A DNA stretch of 18,074 nucleotides from an uncultured Clostridia bacterium (GCA_937914815.1 CALDMI010000346.1:1-18074); one strand, 5' to 3'. Shown: positions 1-9,401, counted from the stretch's first letter. The notes: generated by a model from the letters alone, not told the origin. Made by a program: numbers and translations.

Positions 1-1450
1 AGCCGTAGGGGTTGCCATTTTTCGTGAGAAGCTCGTTTCCGGTGGCATCCGTGCCTATCGACACGGGCTCAAAGACGCAGTCGCTGTCTGTCACGGTCTC
101 GATAAATCCCGTGGTCACATAGCGCCCGCCGGAGAGATAGGAGGCTGTGGTCTCGCGGAAGGTCAGAGTATAGCTGCCGAGGGCGTGCATTTTCTCTATC
201 GCGGCATTGAGGCGGGCGTGTATTCCGTTTTCGTCGGTCGGATAGCGGACTATCGAGGGGACATCGACGGTGTCGCCGTAGTTGACGGCAACCGTGAGCT
301 CCTGATAGGAGAGATACCCGGGTGCGACGGAGTAGTCCGCCTCGCTCTTTGAGTAGATGCCCATTATTTCGCCCTCCTCTATTATCAGCGATATGCCGGA
401 GGGAGTGAAATCGTAGGGGTTTGCAGATGCGGTCATGCGGGCGGGGAGATCTTTGTCGGAGCCCGTGTATTCGTACTTCCACGTCTCCTCGTTGAAGGTG
501 AAGTCATCGACCGTCAGACCCTTGAAGTTATTGTAGAGACCCGACGCGCTCCATGAAACCTTTGCGCCGTCCTTATCGAGCATCGGGGAAAACTCCTCGG
601 TGTTCTCGTAGCTGACGCCTATCTGATTTGCGATACCGCCGACATTCCTGTAATAGAGGGCGGATATGACGCCGAGCCCGCCGCTGTCATATTCGGCGTA
701 CCAGTTAGTGCCGTCAAGAGATGTCTTTACGGAGGTGGAGGTCGTCGTATAGAGCGTGGAATTGAGACCTATTGTATAGACCTCTATGTAGATATAGCCG
801 TCGAAGCCGAGCTTCCCCTCGTTTGCGAGCTTATCGAGCATTGCCTGTGTCAGGGTGGGCTTTGTCAGGACGGTTATCACCTTTGTTCCGTAGGACTTCT
901 CGTCCTCGAGGCTCGTCGCCCGGACGGTGACGATGCCGCTGCCGGTGACGGTCTTGCTTGCGGTTATGACGCCGCTTATCGGGTCTATCTCCGCGTTTTC
1001 CCCACCGTCGGTTATCTCCCACATGACGTCGGTGTTATCCGTGCCGGTGACGAGCGCCGTCAGGGTCATTGACTTCCCGGGGCGGAGCTCCGTGCCGCCG
1101 CGTATCGCTATTGCAATATCGTTTTTCGGCACCGGGGGCTTTCGCTCGGCGATATAGGTCTTCGTCTCCGAGGGGGCGGAGTCGCGGTAGCCCGCCCCTT
1201 TTGCCACGACGCTGAAATTGAAGTCGGCGTCGAGCTTAGTTACCGTGTAGGAGGTTTCCGTGACGGTGTAGGTGTTGTCGCCGACCGTCACAGCGTAGGA
1301 GTCCGCGCCGTCGACCGCGTCCCAGCTTATCACTCCGTCGGAGGATATTGAGAGGTTACCGGGGGCGCCGAGCGTCCGTTCGGTGTCGCATGCGCAAAGA
1401 AATCCGAGCACGAGCGAGAGAGCAAGCAGAAGACTTATTGCTCTTTTCAT
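1..1450 (-). CDS. Surface lipoprotein with FN3 and Ig-like domains (3' end cut off)
   Basis: The frame is open from the ATG at 1450 to the window edge, giving 483 residues; the C-terminus is missing. The N-terminus is a lipoprotein signal: MKR, a leucine-rich stretch, then lipobox L-C-A-C with lipidated Cys21. Residues about 29-95 read as a fibronectin type III-like domain (pattern P-x-N-L-x-I-x...V-I-S-W-D...A-x-S-Y-x-V). Residues about 104-178 resemble a bacterial Ig-like domain (W-E-I-T...I-D-P-x-S-G-V-I-T...V-T-V-R-A). The remaining part is not recognised. The ATG overlaps the TGA of the upstream protease gene by four bases (ATGA), and a strong AAGGAGG sits 7 bases before the start, inside the protease gene, so translation is probably coupled. 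The likely role is a lipid-anchored protein on the outer face of the membrane, perhaps binding substrate or partner. No catalytic motif was seen in the visible part. Confidence 0.9.
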   Translation of the reverse strand, partial: MKRAISLLLALSLVLGFLCACDTERTLGAPGNLSISSDGVISWDAVDGADSYAVTVGDNTYTVTETSYTVTKLDADFNFSVVAKGAGYRDSAPSETKTYIAERKPPVPKNDIAIAIRGGTELRPGKSMTLTALVTGTDNTDVMWEITDGGENAEIDPISGVITASKTVTGSGIVTVRATSLEDEKSYGTKVITVLTKPTLTQAMLDKLANEGKLGFDGYIYIEVYTIGLNSTLYTTTSTSVKTSLDGTNWYAEYDSGGLGVISALYYRNVGGIANQIGVSYENTEEFSPMLDKDGAKVSWSASGLYNNFKGLTVDDFTFNEETWKYEYTGSDKDLPARMTASANPYDFTPSGISLIIEEGEIMGIYSKSEADYSVAPGYLSYQELTVAVNYGDTVDVPSIVRYPTDENGIHARLNAAIEKMHALGSYTLTFRETTASYLSGGRYVTTGFIETVTDSDCVFEPVSIGTDATGNELLTKNGNPYG

Positions 1451-4400
1451 TTCTTATCCTCCTTTTCGTTATCGTTTTTGTCATTGCCCTTACTATCTGC
1501 GGGGGCGGCGGCTTTTCCGTTCCCGCGCTTTTTTGATGCCGTAATTGCTACTGTGAGCGCCACGCAGGCTGCCACTGCCGCGCCGCCGAACGCGATAAGA
1601 ATTATCGCATAGGTCGGGAGCCCGTTTTGCTCATCCGGCTTTTCGGGATCGTCCGGATTGTCCGGCGTGTCGGAGCTTATATCCGCGTCATACGCGGGGC
1701 GCAGGGCATTGTAACGCGAGAGGTCGAGGAGGTTGCGGTTCGCCGCCGTGAGGGAGGCTATCGCGTTTGCTATCTCCGACATCTCGGTGCGCAGCTCTGT
1801 GGTGTAGCTGTCGGGCAGGGCGTTTATCCTTGCCTGAAGAGCCTTCAGCTCCTCTCCCGCACGCTCAAACTTGAGCGCCGAGAGCGCCGCCTTTGCGTCG
1901 GTCACCGTCTTTACCATGCCGTCCCACTCCTCTTTGGTTATACCGAAGAGGGTGTAGTCCTGCTTTGCGGCGTTCATCGCCGAGACCGCGCGGTTTATCA
2001 GCGCCTCGTCCGCGAGGGTTATCTTCGCTATGGCTGCTATCTTCTCCGCCTCGGAGATGAAGGTCTGCATATTCTCGTCCATAGCCTCGATGTCGCTGCG
2101 CTCCGCCGCCGCGACCTCGCCGAAATAGACGAGATAGACGAGGGAGTCATAGCCTTTAAGGTTTGTGTTCTTCGGAAGGATCATCTTTATGGGGTTCTTC
2201 TTGCCGACGAGGTCTATAAAGTTGTAGTAGCAGAGCTCAAGGTCGAAGAGGTCAAACTGATTGTGAAGAAGCTCATATCCCGGGTCGCTCTCCGAGAGGC
2301 TCGCCGACTGTGCGTAGTAGCTCTCGAGCGCGGGCGCCGCAAAGGAGCGGAACTCAACGGCAGAGAGCGCGTCACAGCCGTAGAAAGCATAGTTGCCTAC
2401 CGAGAGGAGGGAGGAGGGAAGTATCAGCTTTGTGAGGAACTGATTTCCGTTTCCGGCGTAGAGGTCAATTCTGACCGTCCCCTCCGGGACCTCGAGCGTG
2501 AGGCTCTTCTTTCCGTCCTTTATGTCGAACTTACCCGCGGGGAGCGAGTGAAGCTCGAGAGCTCCCGACGGGAGAACGGTATAGAGAACTCCGTCTATAA
2601 GTCTTGCATAGCCGTTTATCTCTCCGTCCTCCGTCACACCGCCGTTTTCGTTATAGTGGGTGAAGCCGTTCAGAGACTTACAGCCGAGGAAGGCTATCGG
2701 CTCAACCGTTTCGAGCTTATCCGAGAAGGTGAAGCCGGTCAGAAGAGAGTTATTCATGAACGCCGCCTCGCCGATATACGAGAGGTTCGGCGCAGAGAAT
2801 GACGTGAGGTTTGCGTTCTGGAACGCGTAGCCGCCGACATAGGAGAGGTAGGGCGCGTTTATGCTGCCTGTGAGCGCTGTGCCCGCAAAGGCGGCTGTGC
2901 CGAGCTTCTTTGCGGAGTCGAGCCGTACGGACTTCAGCGACACGCAGGATGTGAAGGCATAGTCGGCTATATCGGCAACGCCGGAGAGGTTTATCTCATC
3001 GAGAAGCTCACAGCCGGCAAAGGCATATTTTCCTATCCGTGTGAGGCAGTCGGGGAGAGTGACTCTCTCGAGCTTTATGCAGTAGGCGAAGAGGTAATTG
3101 AATACGCCCCCCTCGCCCTCCTCCGAGATGCCCGAAAGGGATTTTACAGCCGAGAAATCGACCTCGACGAGTCCCTCGCACCCGAGGAACGCGCCGTCAC
3201 CAAGGACGCGGAGCGTCGACGGGAGTATAAACACCTGTGAGTCGCCGGTACCGGAGAATATCGGCGCGCCGCCGTTTGTGTCATAGCGGCTGAATGCGCC
3301 CATTCCTATCTCCTCGACAATCGGAATGTCGAGACGGATGAGGGCGGAGCAGTCCGCAAAGGCGTATGCGCCTATCTTCTTTACGGTAAGGAGGTTCGCG
3401 GCGCGCAGGGAGGTACAGCCGTAAAATGTCTGGTCCTCTATCGTGTCGTCAATCTTTGAGAGGTCTATATCCGAGAGGGATATGTCATAGGCGAAGCAGG
3501 CGAGCCCGAAGTGAACGCCGCCCTCGTCGGGCATCACTACCTTTTCAAGGTGTGAGCAGCTCTGAAACGCGCCGGGCCCGAAGCGGGAATTTGCGCCTAT
3601 CGTCACGTCTTTAAGAGAAGAGGAGAAGAACGCACCCTCGCCGTAAACTCCCCCATCCGCAAGAGTGAGACTCTCAATGCCGGAGCCGGAGAAGGCGTAA
3701 TCGCCGACGAGCGGGCACTTATCGAGGTTCAGAACCGTGCGGAGCGCCTTTGTGCCGTTGAAGGCGTGCGCGCCTATTGACGCGGTGCCCGACGGGAGAG
3801 TTACATTGACGAGAGACAGACAGCCCGCAAAGGCGTAGTCGCCTATCACGACGCCGGAATATGTAAGTCTTATATCGGTTACATTCGTTCCTCCGAACGC
3901 CGCGGGTCCTATCACCTTATAGCCGAGGCTCATCGGGGAGCTGTAATCCGCGCCGGTCGCCGCGAGGACAAGGGTCTCGCCGTCCGCCGAGAGGAGGAAG
4001 CGACCGTCCGAGGTGACGGAGTAATTGTTATTTCCGGTGCCTACCGCAAATTCGGTTACCGATGTGCCGGCAAACGGGTTTACGCCGGACACGGTTATCT
4101 TCGTGTTGTCCCCGAGGGTGACCTTGCGGAGGCTGTCGCACATCAGGAATACATACCGACCTATCGACACCTCACAGTCGGGGAGGGTGATCTCCTCGAG
4201 GGCTGTACAGGCGTAGAACGCCTGCTCGTCGATAACGTCGACGGAGCACTCAAAGTTTACCGACGCGAGCTTTCCGCTCTCGCAGAACGCGCCGTAGCCT
4301 ATCTTCCAGAGTCCCTCGCCCGCTATCGTCACCTCTGTGAGGTCGGGGCAGGAGGCAAAGCAGTATTTCGGTATTTCTATGGTCTCATAGAGAGTTACGG

Positions 4401-7400
4401 AGGTTATACCGGACATCGCAAACATACTCTCGGCGAGGCGGGTTCTTCTGCCGAACACAACTTCGGTGAGCGATGTGCACATGCGGAAGGCGCCCGCGCC
4501 GGCATTGCGCAGGTCGGTGAGGTCAACGGATTCAAGGGAGGTACATTCGTTGAATGCGCGCACGCCTATCGAGTAGGTGCCGCCAAGGTCGGCTGTCTCA
4601 AGTGAGGAGCAGCCGCTGAAAGCCTCGCGCCCTATTACCTCGACATGCGAGAGGTCGACGCCGGTGAGTTTTGCGTCCTTTGCAAAGGCAAACTCACGGA
4701 TGACCTTTACCGTGCTCGGGATAGTAACGCTCACGAGCCCGGAGCAGTTGTAGAACGCGTATTTCTGTATTTCTTCCACCGTGTCGGGAATGACGACGGA
4801 GCGGATGGTGGTGTTCGCCGCGGGGATCTTATTGGCGTCGTAGTCATCCTCCGTCAGCTCTATCGAGCGGTCGGTGTCGTAGAGACAGAAGGCGTATGCC
4901 CCGATGTAGAGGATACCCTCGTCGTTCGGGATAACTATATCGCCGCCGAGACCCTTGTAGGCGACGAGCGTGCGGTTCTCGATTATGAACTCGCTGTTCA
5001 CCGTTACCTTGACGCTCGCCATGAGGTTTGAGCCGTCGACCTTCAGAGTTATGTTTGCCGTGCCCTTTTTGAGGGCTGTGACCTTTCCGGTCTCGTCGAC
5101 CGAGGCGACGCTCGGGTTTGTCGAGGAGAATTTCACGCTGTATCTTCCCGCGACATACCACGGCTCAAGCTCGTAGTGAAGAAGTATCTGCTCGCCGGGG
5201 TAGAAGGATATTCCGCCGCCGAGAGAGGATATATAGGTTCTGTCGCCCGTCTGACCTATCTTGCTTGTCTGCGCCGCGCGGGAGTAGGCAAACACCGTGT
5301 CAAAGTAGGTGAAGCTCACATCGCTGAGCCTGTCGCCGGAGGCGGACTGCCCGGAGTCGCGCGCCATTGTGCGTATCTCCGTGCCCGGTCGCTGTGAGAG
5401 AATTTCGGTGCCGGACATGCCCGCCGCCGCGGTAGCCCTCGACTTTACATTTATTATTAGGTTGGCTTGCTTTCCGTCCATCTCCTCGCGCACGGTTATC
5501 GTGGTGCGCCCGGCTTTTATGCCGACGACCTGACCGTCTCTGACGGTCGCGACCTTTTCGTTCGAGGTCGACCAGTCGAGGTAGCGGAGGTAATCCTTAT
5601 CCGCGTCGAGAGTTTTGTCGGAGGACCAGAGATACTGCGTGAGGTCGACGACCTCGTCCTCGTATATCGAGAGTATCCGGAGGTCTGTCCCGCTCTCGGA
5701 GCCGTCCTTTGTGAATTTGAAATCACCCTTCGTTCCGGGGAGCTGGCAGATATAGATATTGGAGTTCAGCGCGTAATCGTCGACCGAGAACGCAAGAGCG
5801 TTGCAGATTATCTCGTCGCTGAATATGCTGTCGAGATAGTCGGTTATCTCAAAGCGCACCGTGGTATCGGAGTTTTGCTCGCTGTACACCGGTATCGGGT
5901 TCTCGGTAAGGAAGGCGTAGGAGGAAGAGGATGTGAAGATTATCGGGGTTATCGACTGGGTGTAGTGATTGTCCCAGACCGTCATCGTTATGTAATAGCG
6001 GTCCTTCTTCTGCGTCTTGTCGTAGACCTTTTCATAGCTTACCGATTTTATGACCGGCGCCTCGTTGTCGAGGCAGAAGTCAAAGGAGAAGCTGTTTCTT
6101 ACATTCGTGTCGGCGCCGCCGTCACGGTAGTCGAGCTTACCCTTCATTGTGAAGGTATACTGACGGTTGTTGATGAGCCCGAGCTCCGCGGATTTCAGGC
6201 GGAGATATTCATAGTTCGGCACCGGGCTCGCGCCGTTTGAATAGGCTTTCTTCGCGTTATCGACCCGGAGGCTCCAGACCGTCTCGCCCGTCACCTTGTC
6301 GACTATCGAATAGTCCATAGTCTTCGCGTTCCGGAGAAGTCCCGCATAGACAGCCGAGAGACCGTCTATCGTACCGAGAGAATCCGAGAGGGCTATATGC
6401 GATTCTGACGCGGGGATAGCGTCATACGCGGAGGTGTCTATATCATAGAGGTAGGTTCCGAGAGGAATTATATAGTTATAGTAGTAGGAGCCGTAGGGGG
6501 TTGTCGCAAAGTAGTCGGCTTTCAGCTTATCCTCGTCGTCAATTGCGGCATTGTGCGCCTCAGACTCAACCTCGTAATAGGTCTTGTCGAACATCGGCGC
6601 CTCTGTCCAGTCGCCGAAGAAGGCGAGGAACGGGACGTTCAGGTCGACGCCGTCGGTTGTCGTCTTCGTGAGCTTTACAAAGCCCTCGACATACATTCCG
6701 TAGGGGAATGCGGAGGTCATTGCCGCCTTGTCGCTCTCCGACATCGTGTAGACCGCCGTGACCTTTACGGTTTCGCCCGCCGGGACCGTAAGTCTGTTGC
6801 CCGTGAGTGTTCCGCCCGTGACGGTGAACTTTGTCCCGCCGCCGAGTATTCTGTCCTTCTCGGCTATATAGTCACTGTCGGAGCGGGAGACCGTCTCGGT
6901 CATTGCGATAAGCGAGAGGTCGTAGACTGCCGCGCTGTCGGATATGTTTATTACGTTGAAGGTCATTGTGTAGACGCCGAGGCGGGTCGGGTCGTCCCCG
7001 AGCTCGAGCTTCGTCCTGTCTATACCGTCGACCGTCAGATATGCGGGGGTGTTCACGACGTTTGAGAGACTTGCGAGCCCCGCGCCCTGCTTTCTCGGCG
7101 AGTAGGGGTTGCCCTCCTCGTTTCTGATTATCGTCGCGGTGGACATCAGCATCTGGTTTGTCATGACCGAGATCTGCTTATAGGAGTAGTCCGGATATTT
7201 TTCTTTCAGGTACTGGCGTATCAGGACGACTATACCGCAGAGGTTAGGGGTAGCCATTGACGTGCCGCTCAGCTCATCGTAGCCGCCGCCGGGGACGGAG
7301 GACTTGATGTTTCCACCGTGCGCGGTAATCTCGGGCTTCAGTCTGAGGTCGGGTGTCGGTCCCCATGAGGAGAAGTCGGACATGAAAGGACCCGCCTGAT

Positions 7401-9129
7401 TTTTGTACTCTATCGTTATGGTGCCCTCTGCCTTTTCGGCGAGCTGGGTGCCGTCCTCTTTCGAGATTGAGATAGTCGGTATGTGGTCGCTCTTACCCAT
7501 TGACATGAGGATGTCACCCTCTACATTGTTGTAGATGATACATGCGACGGCGCCGGCATTCTTTGCCTGGAGCGCCTTGTCCTCGAAGGTGTTGTCTCCG
7601 CGGCGGACGAGGGCGATTTTCCCCTTGAGGTAGCCCTCTTCAAACGCGGCGTAGTTTGCTTTGAGACCGACGCCGGGAATGGTGACATAATCGAAGGTCT
7701 TTGACTGACCCTCTCCTATGCCGAGCTCGGCGAAGAAGTCGTTCGGCTTTCCGGAAATCTTGTTCGACTCATTGAAGAAGATTATCTGCGTGCCGTTTCC
7801 GACCATGTACTTGCTCTTCGTCCCGCTTATCGACGCGACGGAGAGGGAGGCAGGGTAGGTGGAGGGAGAGCCGACGGTGGCTGTGTCGGGGTTCGTCACC
7901 TTTGCGGTGTTGCCCTGCTCGCCGCCGTATGCGGAGCTGTAGCTGTTGGACGCCGCGGTGATGAGGCTTATTCCGCTCTCGTTTATCTTGTCATAGACCG
8001 CGTTTATCGCGTCGCCGTCCACCTCGCGGGAGAAGCCGCAGGAGGAGCCGAGCGACATGTTGATTGCGTCGACCTTCAGGAGCACCGCGTCCTCGAGAGC
8101 CGCGAGAATGTCCTCGGTTCTTCCGCCCTCGTCAAGGTCGGGGAACACCTTCATGAGGACGAGCTGTGTATCCACTGCGACTCCGGTTATCACATCGTCC
8201 GAGCCACCGATTATTCCGGCGACATGGGTTCCGTGCTCGGAGTCGTAGGGATTTACGTTCTTGTCCTTGTCGGCGTAGTCAAATATAAAGGGAATTTTGT
8301 TGTTGTAGTAGACGTCGAGGAGCTCAAGGGAGGGGCAGAGCGCCTTTGCCGTCGTCCCCGCGAGTATTTTTGAGACATCCTGCGGAGTTATGAGGAGCTC
8401 TCCGGACGGCATTTTCGAGAACACCGTGTGCTCACAGTCAAAGCCGGAGTCGAGAATTGCCACCGCGGTGTGCTTTCCGGTGAATCTCTCCCCGCTCGCC
8501 GAGACGGCGGAGGCGGAGTTGAAGATACCCGTCGGGTAGACGTCGACCGGGTTGACTATTGCGGAGGCGTCTGTGCCCTCTACCGCCTGCGGGCGGTTGT
8601 AGGTCTCGGAGAGTATCGTGTTCGACACCCCGGAGACGCCGCCTATTTCCTTGAAGTTACCGTATGTGGTCTTTACCGCTATCGCGTTTGTTATCGTGGT
8701 GTAGCGGTAGAGGACCTCGGATATAAGACCCGCCTCGGCGAGGCGCTTTATCATGGCGTCCTGCTCGGCGTTCGCCGCGGAGAGGATTTTATCGCCCGCC
8801 TCGGTCTTTGCGTAGTCGGCGACATCGGCGGCGTCGCCCGCGTTCTCGAGATAGCCGTCAATGACCGCCTTTCCCGGCAGGGTGATTATCGCCACTATGC
8901 TGTCGCTGTCGCTGTAGCCGTTGTTTTTCAGAAGGTATTCAGCCTTTATACGGGAGAGCGACTGCTCCTGTGAGAGCTTTAAGTCGCTTCTCAGTATCTG
9001 GAGCTGATTTTTTGTGTAGGTGTCGCTGCCGTCGTCCGTAGTCCCGGTCGGCAGTCCGCTGCATGCCGCGAGCACGAGCGGGAGCGCCATGACGAGAACG
9101 AGGAGCAGCACCAGAATTTTATTACGCAT
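1447..9129 (-). CDS. Giant subtilisin-family (S8) surface protease with BspA-like LRR array
   Basis: A 2560-residue extracellular serine protease. Residues 1-23 are a lipoprotein signal (lipobox L-A-A-C, Cys23). About 75-180 resembles an I9-type prodomain. The S8 catalytic domain, about 200-690, shows Asp227 (A-I-L-D-S-G), His299 (H-G-T-H-V-A-G), Asn395 (A-A-S-N-S) and Ser624 (S-G-T-S-M-A-T-P), so all key residues are intact. A PA-type insert lies at about 465-575. An Fn3-like domain follows (about 700-845), an arrangement like C5a peptidase/lactocepin. Two Big_2 Ig-like domains lie at about 1155-1230 and 1300-1383. BspA-type leucine-rich repeats occupy about 1385-2265, a helical FIVAR-like stalk about 2345-2480, then an Asp/Pro-rich spacer, one membrane helix (about 2503-2530) and a charged cytoplasmic tail. 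The start has AAGGAGA 7 bases upstream. Expected role: degrading external proteins for the peptide importer encoded upstream. Having both a lipobox and a C-terminal helix is unusual. There is no LPXTG. Confidence 0.95.
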   Translation of the reverse strand: MRNKILVLLLVLVMALPLVLAACSGLPTGTTDDGSDTYTKNQLQILRSDLKLSQEQSLSRIKAEYLLKNNGYSDSDSIVAIITLPGKAVIDGYLENAGDAADVADYAKTEAGDKILSAANAEQDAMIKRLAEAGLISEVLYRYTTITNAIAVKTTYGNFKEIGGVSGVSNTILSETYNRPQAVEGTDASAIVNPVDVYPTGIFNSASAVSASGERFTGKHTAVAILDSGFDCEHTVFSKMPSGELLITPQDVSKILAGTTAKALCPSLELLDVYYNNKIPFIFDYADKDKNVNPYDSEHGTHVAGIIGGSDDVITGVAVDTQLVLMKVFPDLDEGGRTEDILAALEDAVLLKVDAINMSLGSSCGFSREVDGDAINAVYDKINESGISLITAASNSYSSAYGGEQGNTAKVTNPDTATVGSPSTYPASLSVASISGTKSKYMVGNGTQIIFFNESNKISGKPNDFFAELGIGEGQSKTFDYVTIPGVGLKANYAAFEEGYLKGKIALVRRGDNTFEDKALQAKNAGAVACIIYNNVEGDILMSMGKSDHIPTISISKEDGTQLAEKAEGTITIEYKNQAGPFMSDFSSWGPTPDLRLKPEITAHGGNIKSSVPGGGYDELSGTSMATPNLCGIVVLIRQYLKEKYPDYSYKQISVMTNQMLMSTATIIRNEEGNPYSPRKQGAGLASLSNVVNTPAYLTVDGIDRTKLELGDDPTRLGVYTMTFNVINISDSAAVYDLSLIAMTETVSRSDSDYIAEKDRILGGGTKFTVTGGTLTGNRLTVPAGETVKVTAVYTMSESDKAAMTSAFPYGMYVEGFVKLTKTTTDGVDLNVPFLAFFGDWTEAPMFDKTYYEVESEAHNAAIDDEDKLKADYFATTPYGSYYYNYIIPLGTYLYDIDTSAYDAIPASESHIALSDSLGTIDGLSAVYAGLLRNAKTMDYSIVDKVTGETVWSLRVDNAKKAYSNGASPVPNYEYLRLKSAELGLINNRQYTFTMKGKLDYRDGGADTNVRNSFSFDFCLDNEAPVIKSVSYEKVYDKTQKKDRYYITMTVWDNHYTQSITPIIFTSSSSYAFLTENPIPVYSEQNSDTTVRFEITDYLDSIFSDEIICNALAFSVDDYALNSNIYICQLPGTKGDFKFTKDGSESGTDLRILSIYEDEVVDLTQYLWSSDKTLDADKDYLRYLDWSTSNEKVATVRDGQVVGIKAGRTTITVREEMDGKQANLIINVKSRATAAAGMSGTEILSQRPGTEIRTMARDSGQSASGDRLSDVSFTYFDTVFAYSRAAQTSKIGQTGDRTYISSLGGGISFYPGEQILLHYELEPWYVAGRYSVKFSSTNPSVASVDETGKVTALKKGTANITLKVDGSNLMASVKVTVNSEFIIENRTLVAYKGLGGDIVIPNDEGILYIGAYAFCLYDTDRSIELTEDDYDANKIPAANTTIRSVVIPDTVEEIQKYAFYNCSGLVSVTIPSTVKVIREFAFAKDAKLTGVDLSHVEVIGREAFSGCSSLETADLGGTYSIGVRAFNECTSLESVDLTDLRNAGAGAFRMCTSLTEVVFGRRTRLAESMFAMSGITSVTLYETIEIPKYCFASCPDLTEVTIAGEGLWKIGYGAFCESGKLASVNFECSVDVIDEQAFYACTALEEITLPDCEVSIGRYVFLMCDSLRKVTLGDNTKITVSGVNPFAGTSVTEFAVGTGNNNYSVTSDGRFLLSADGETLVLAATGADYSSPMSLGYKVIGPAAFGGTNVTDIRLTYSGVVIGDYAFAGCLSLVNVTLPSGTASIGAHAFNGTKALRTVLNLDKCPLVGDYAFSGSGIESLTLADGGVYGEGAFFSSSLKDVTIGANSRFGPGAFQSCSHLEKVVMPDEGGVHFGLACFAYDISLSDIDLSKIDDTIEDQTFYGCTSLRAANLLTVKKIGAYAFADCSALIRLDIPIVEEIGMGAFSRYDTNGGAPIFSGTGDSQVFILPSTLRVLGDGAFLGCEGLVEVDFSAVKSLSGISEEGEGGVFNYLFAYCIKLERVTLPDCLTRIGKYAFAGCELLDEINLSGVADIADYAFTSCVSLKSVRLDSAKKLGTAAFAGTALTGSINAPYLSYVGGYAFQNANLTSFSAPNLSYIGEAAFMNNSLLTGFTFSDKLETVEPIAFLGCKSLNGFTHYNENGGVTEDGEINGYARLIDGVLYTVLPSGALELHSLPAGKFDIKDGKKSLTLEVPEGTVRIDLYAGNGNQFLTKLILPSSLLSVGNYAFYGCDALSAVEFRSFAAPALESYYAQSASLSESDPGYELLHNQFDLFDLELCYYNFIDLVGKKNPIKMILPKNTNLKGYDSLVYLVYFGEVAAAERSDIEAMDENMQTFISEAEKIAAIAKITLADEALINRAVSAMNAAKQDYTLFGITKEEWDGMVKTVTDAKAALSALKFERAGEELKALQARINALPDSYTTELRTEMSEIANAIASLTAANRNLLDLSRYNALRPAYDADISSDTPDNPDDPEKPDEQNGLPTYAIILIAFGGAAVAACVALTVAITASKKRGNGKAAAPADSKGNDKNDNEKEDKK
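1458..1464 (-). promoter_or_regulatory. Strong Shine-Dalgarno site for the FN3 lipoprotein
   Basis: On the minus strand this reads AAGGAGG, 7 bases upstream of the ATG at 1450. It lies within the last codons of the giant protease gene. Together with the ATGA stop/start overlap, this fixes the start and points to translational coupling. Confidence 0.85.
2335..4977 (-). repeat. Coding array of about 30 BspA/TpLRR-type leucine-rich repeats
   Basis: Within the giant protease, residues about 1385-2265 repeat a unit of roughly 22-30 residues with the pattern I-G-x-x-A-F-x-x-C-x-x-L-x-x-V-x-L-P. I counted about 31 conserved aromatic positions (e.g. G-A-Y-A-F, G-D-Y-A-F, G-K-Y-A-F). The repeats are diverged at the DNA level and there is no near-identical tandem copy. 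This repeat family (LRR_5, as in BspA) is known from surface adhesins that bind host or matrix proteins. Here it probably presents substrate to, or positions, the protease domain. Confidence 0.88.
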
Positions 9130-9156
9130 TGAGTTCTCCTTTTTGTGTGGGGAAGT

Positions 9157-9396
9157 TTACATGAGCCACAGGCGCATAAGCAGCATAGCGAGCCCGAAGC
9201 AGACTATGCCGGTTATGAGGGCGGGGAGGTAGGTTATGAGGGCGGCGCGTATTGCCGCGTGCTTCTCTTTTCTTGAGAGCGAGATATTGCGCCCGCTCTT
9301 CGTGTCGTCTCCCTTGCCAGTAAGCCCGGACATATCGTAGACCGTATGTCCGTCGTCAATGTAAACCTTTTTTTGCTTTTTGTTACTTTTCTTCAT
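9157..9396 (-). CDS. Small single-pass membrane protein, function unknown
   Basis: A protein of 79 residues that I do not recognise. The first 50 residues are hydrophilic and very basic (K/R-rich start, then V-Y-I-D-D-G-H-T-V-Y-D-M). Residues about 52-74 form one hydrophobic helix, and the protein ends four residues after it. The positive-inside rule places the N-terminus in the cytoplasm. The gene starts 5 bases after the OppF stop codon, has only a weak ribosome binding site, and ends 27 bases before the protease start, so it probably depends on coupling to oppF. Its place between importer and protease suggests an accessory role for one of them (assembly, coupling or export), but this is inference. 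Codon use matches the neighbours and the frame is fully open, which supports a real gene. Confidence 0.75.
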   Translation of the reverse strand: MKKSNKKQKKVYIDDGHTVYDMSGLTGKGDDTKSGRNISLSRKEKHAAIRAALITYLPALITGIVCFGLAMLLMRLWLM

Positions 9397-9401
9397 GCCT
9401 G

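Noticed and set aside
1540..1625. LPXTG-like sorting signal at the end of the protease (L-P-T-Y before the helix)
   Set aside because: The Gly is absent, and the tail after the helix is long and mixed-charge rather than short and basic. A plain transmembrane anchor fits better than sortase attachment.
1627..2802. Long plus-strand open frame (391 codons) opposite the giant protease
   Set aside because: It lies entirely opposite a well-supported coding region, has no ribosome binding site or family match, and is rich in Arg/Val/Leu/Tyr as expected from reverse-strand reading. The coding strand avoids TTA, CTA and TCA, which keeps antisense frames open.
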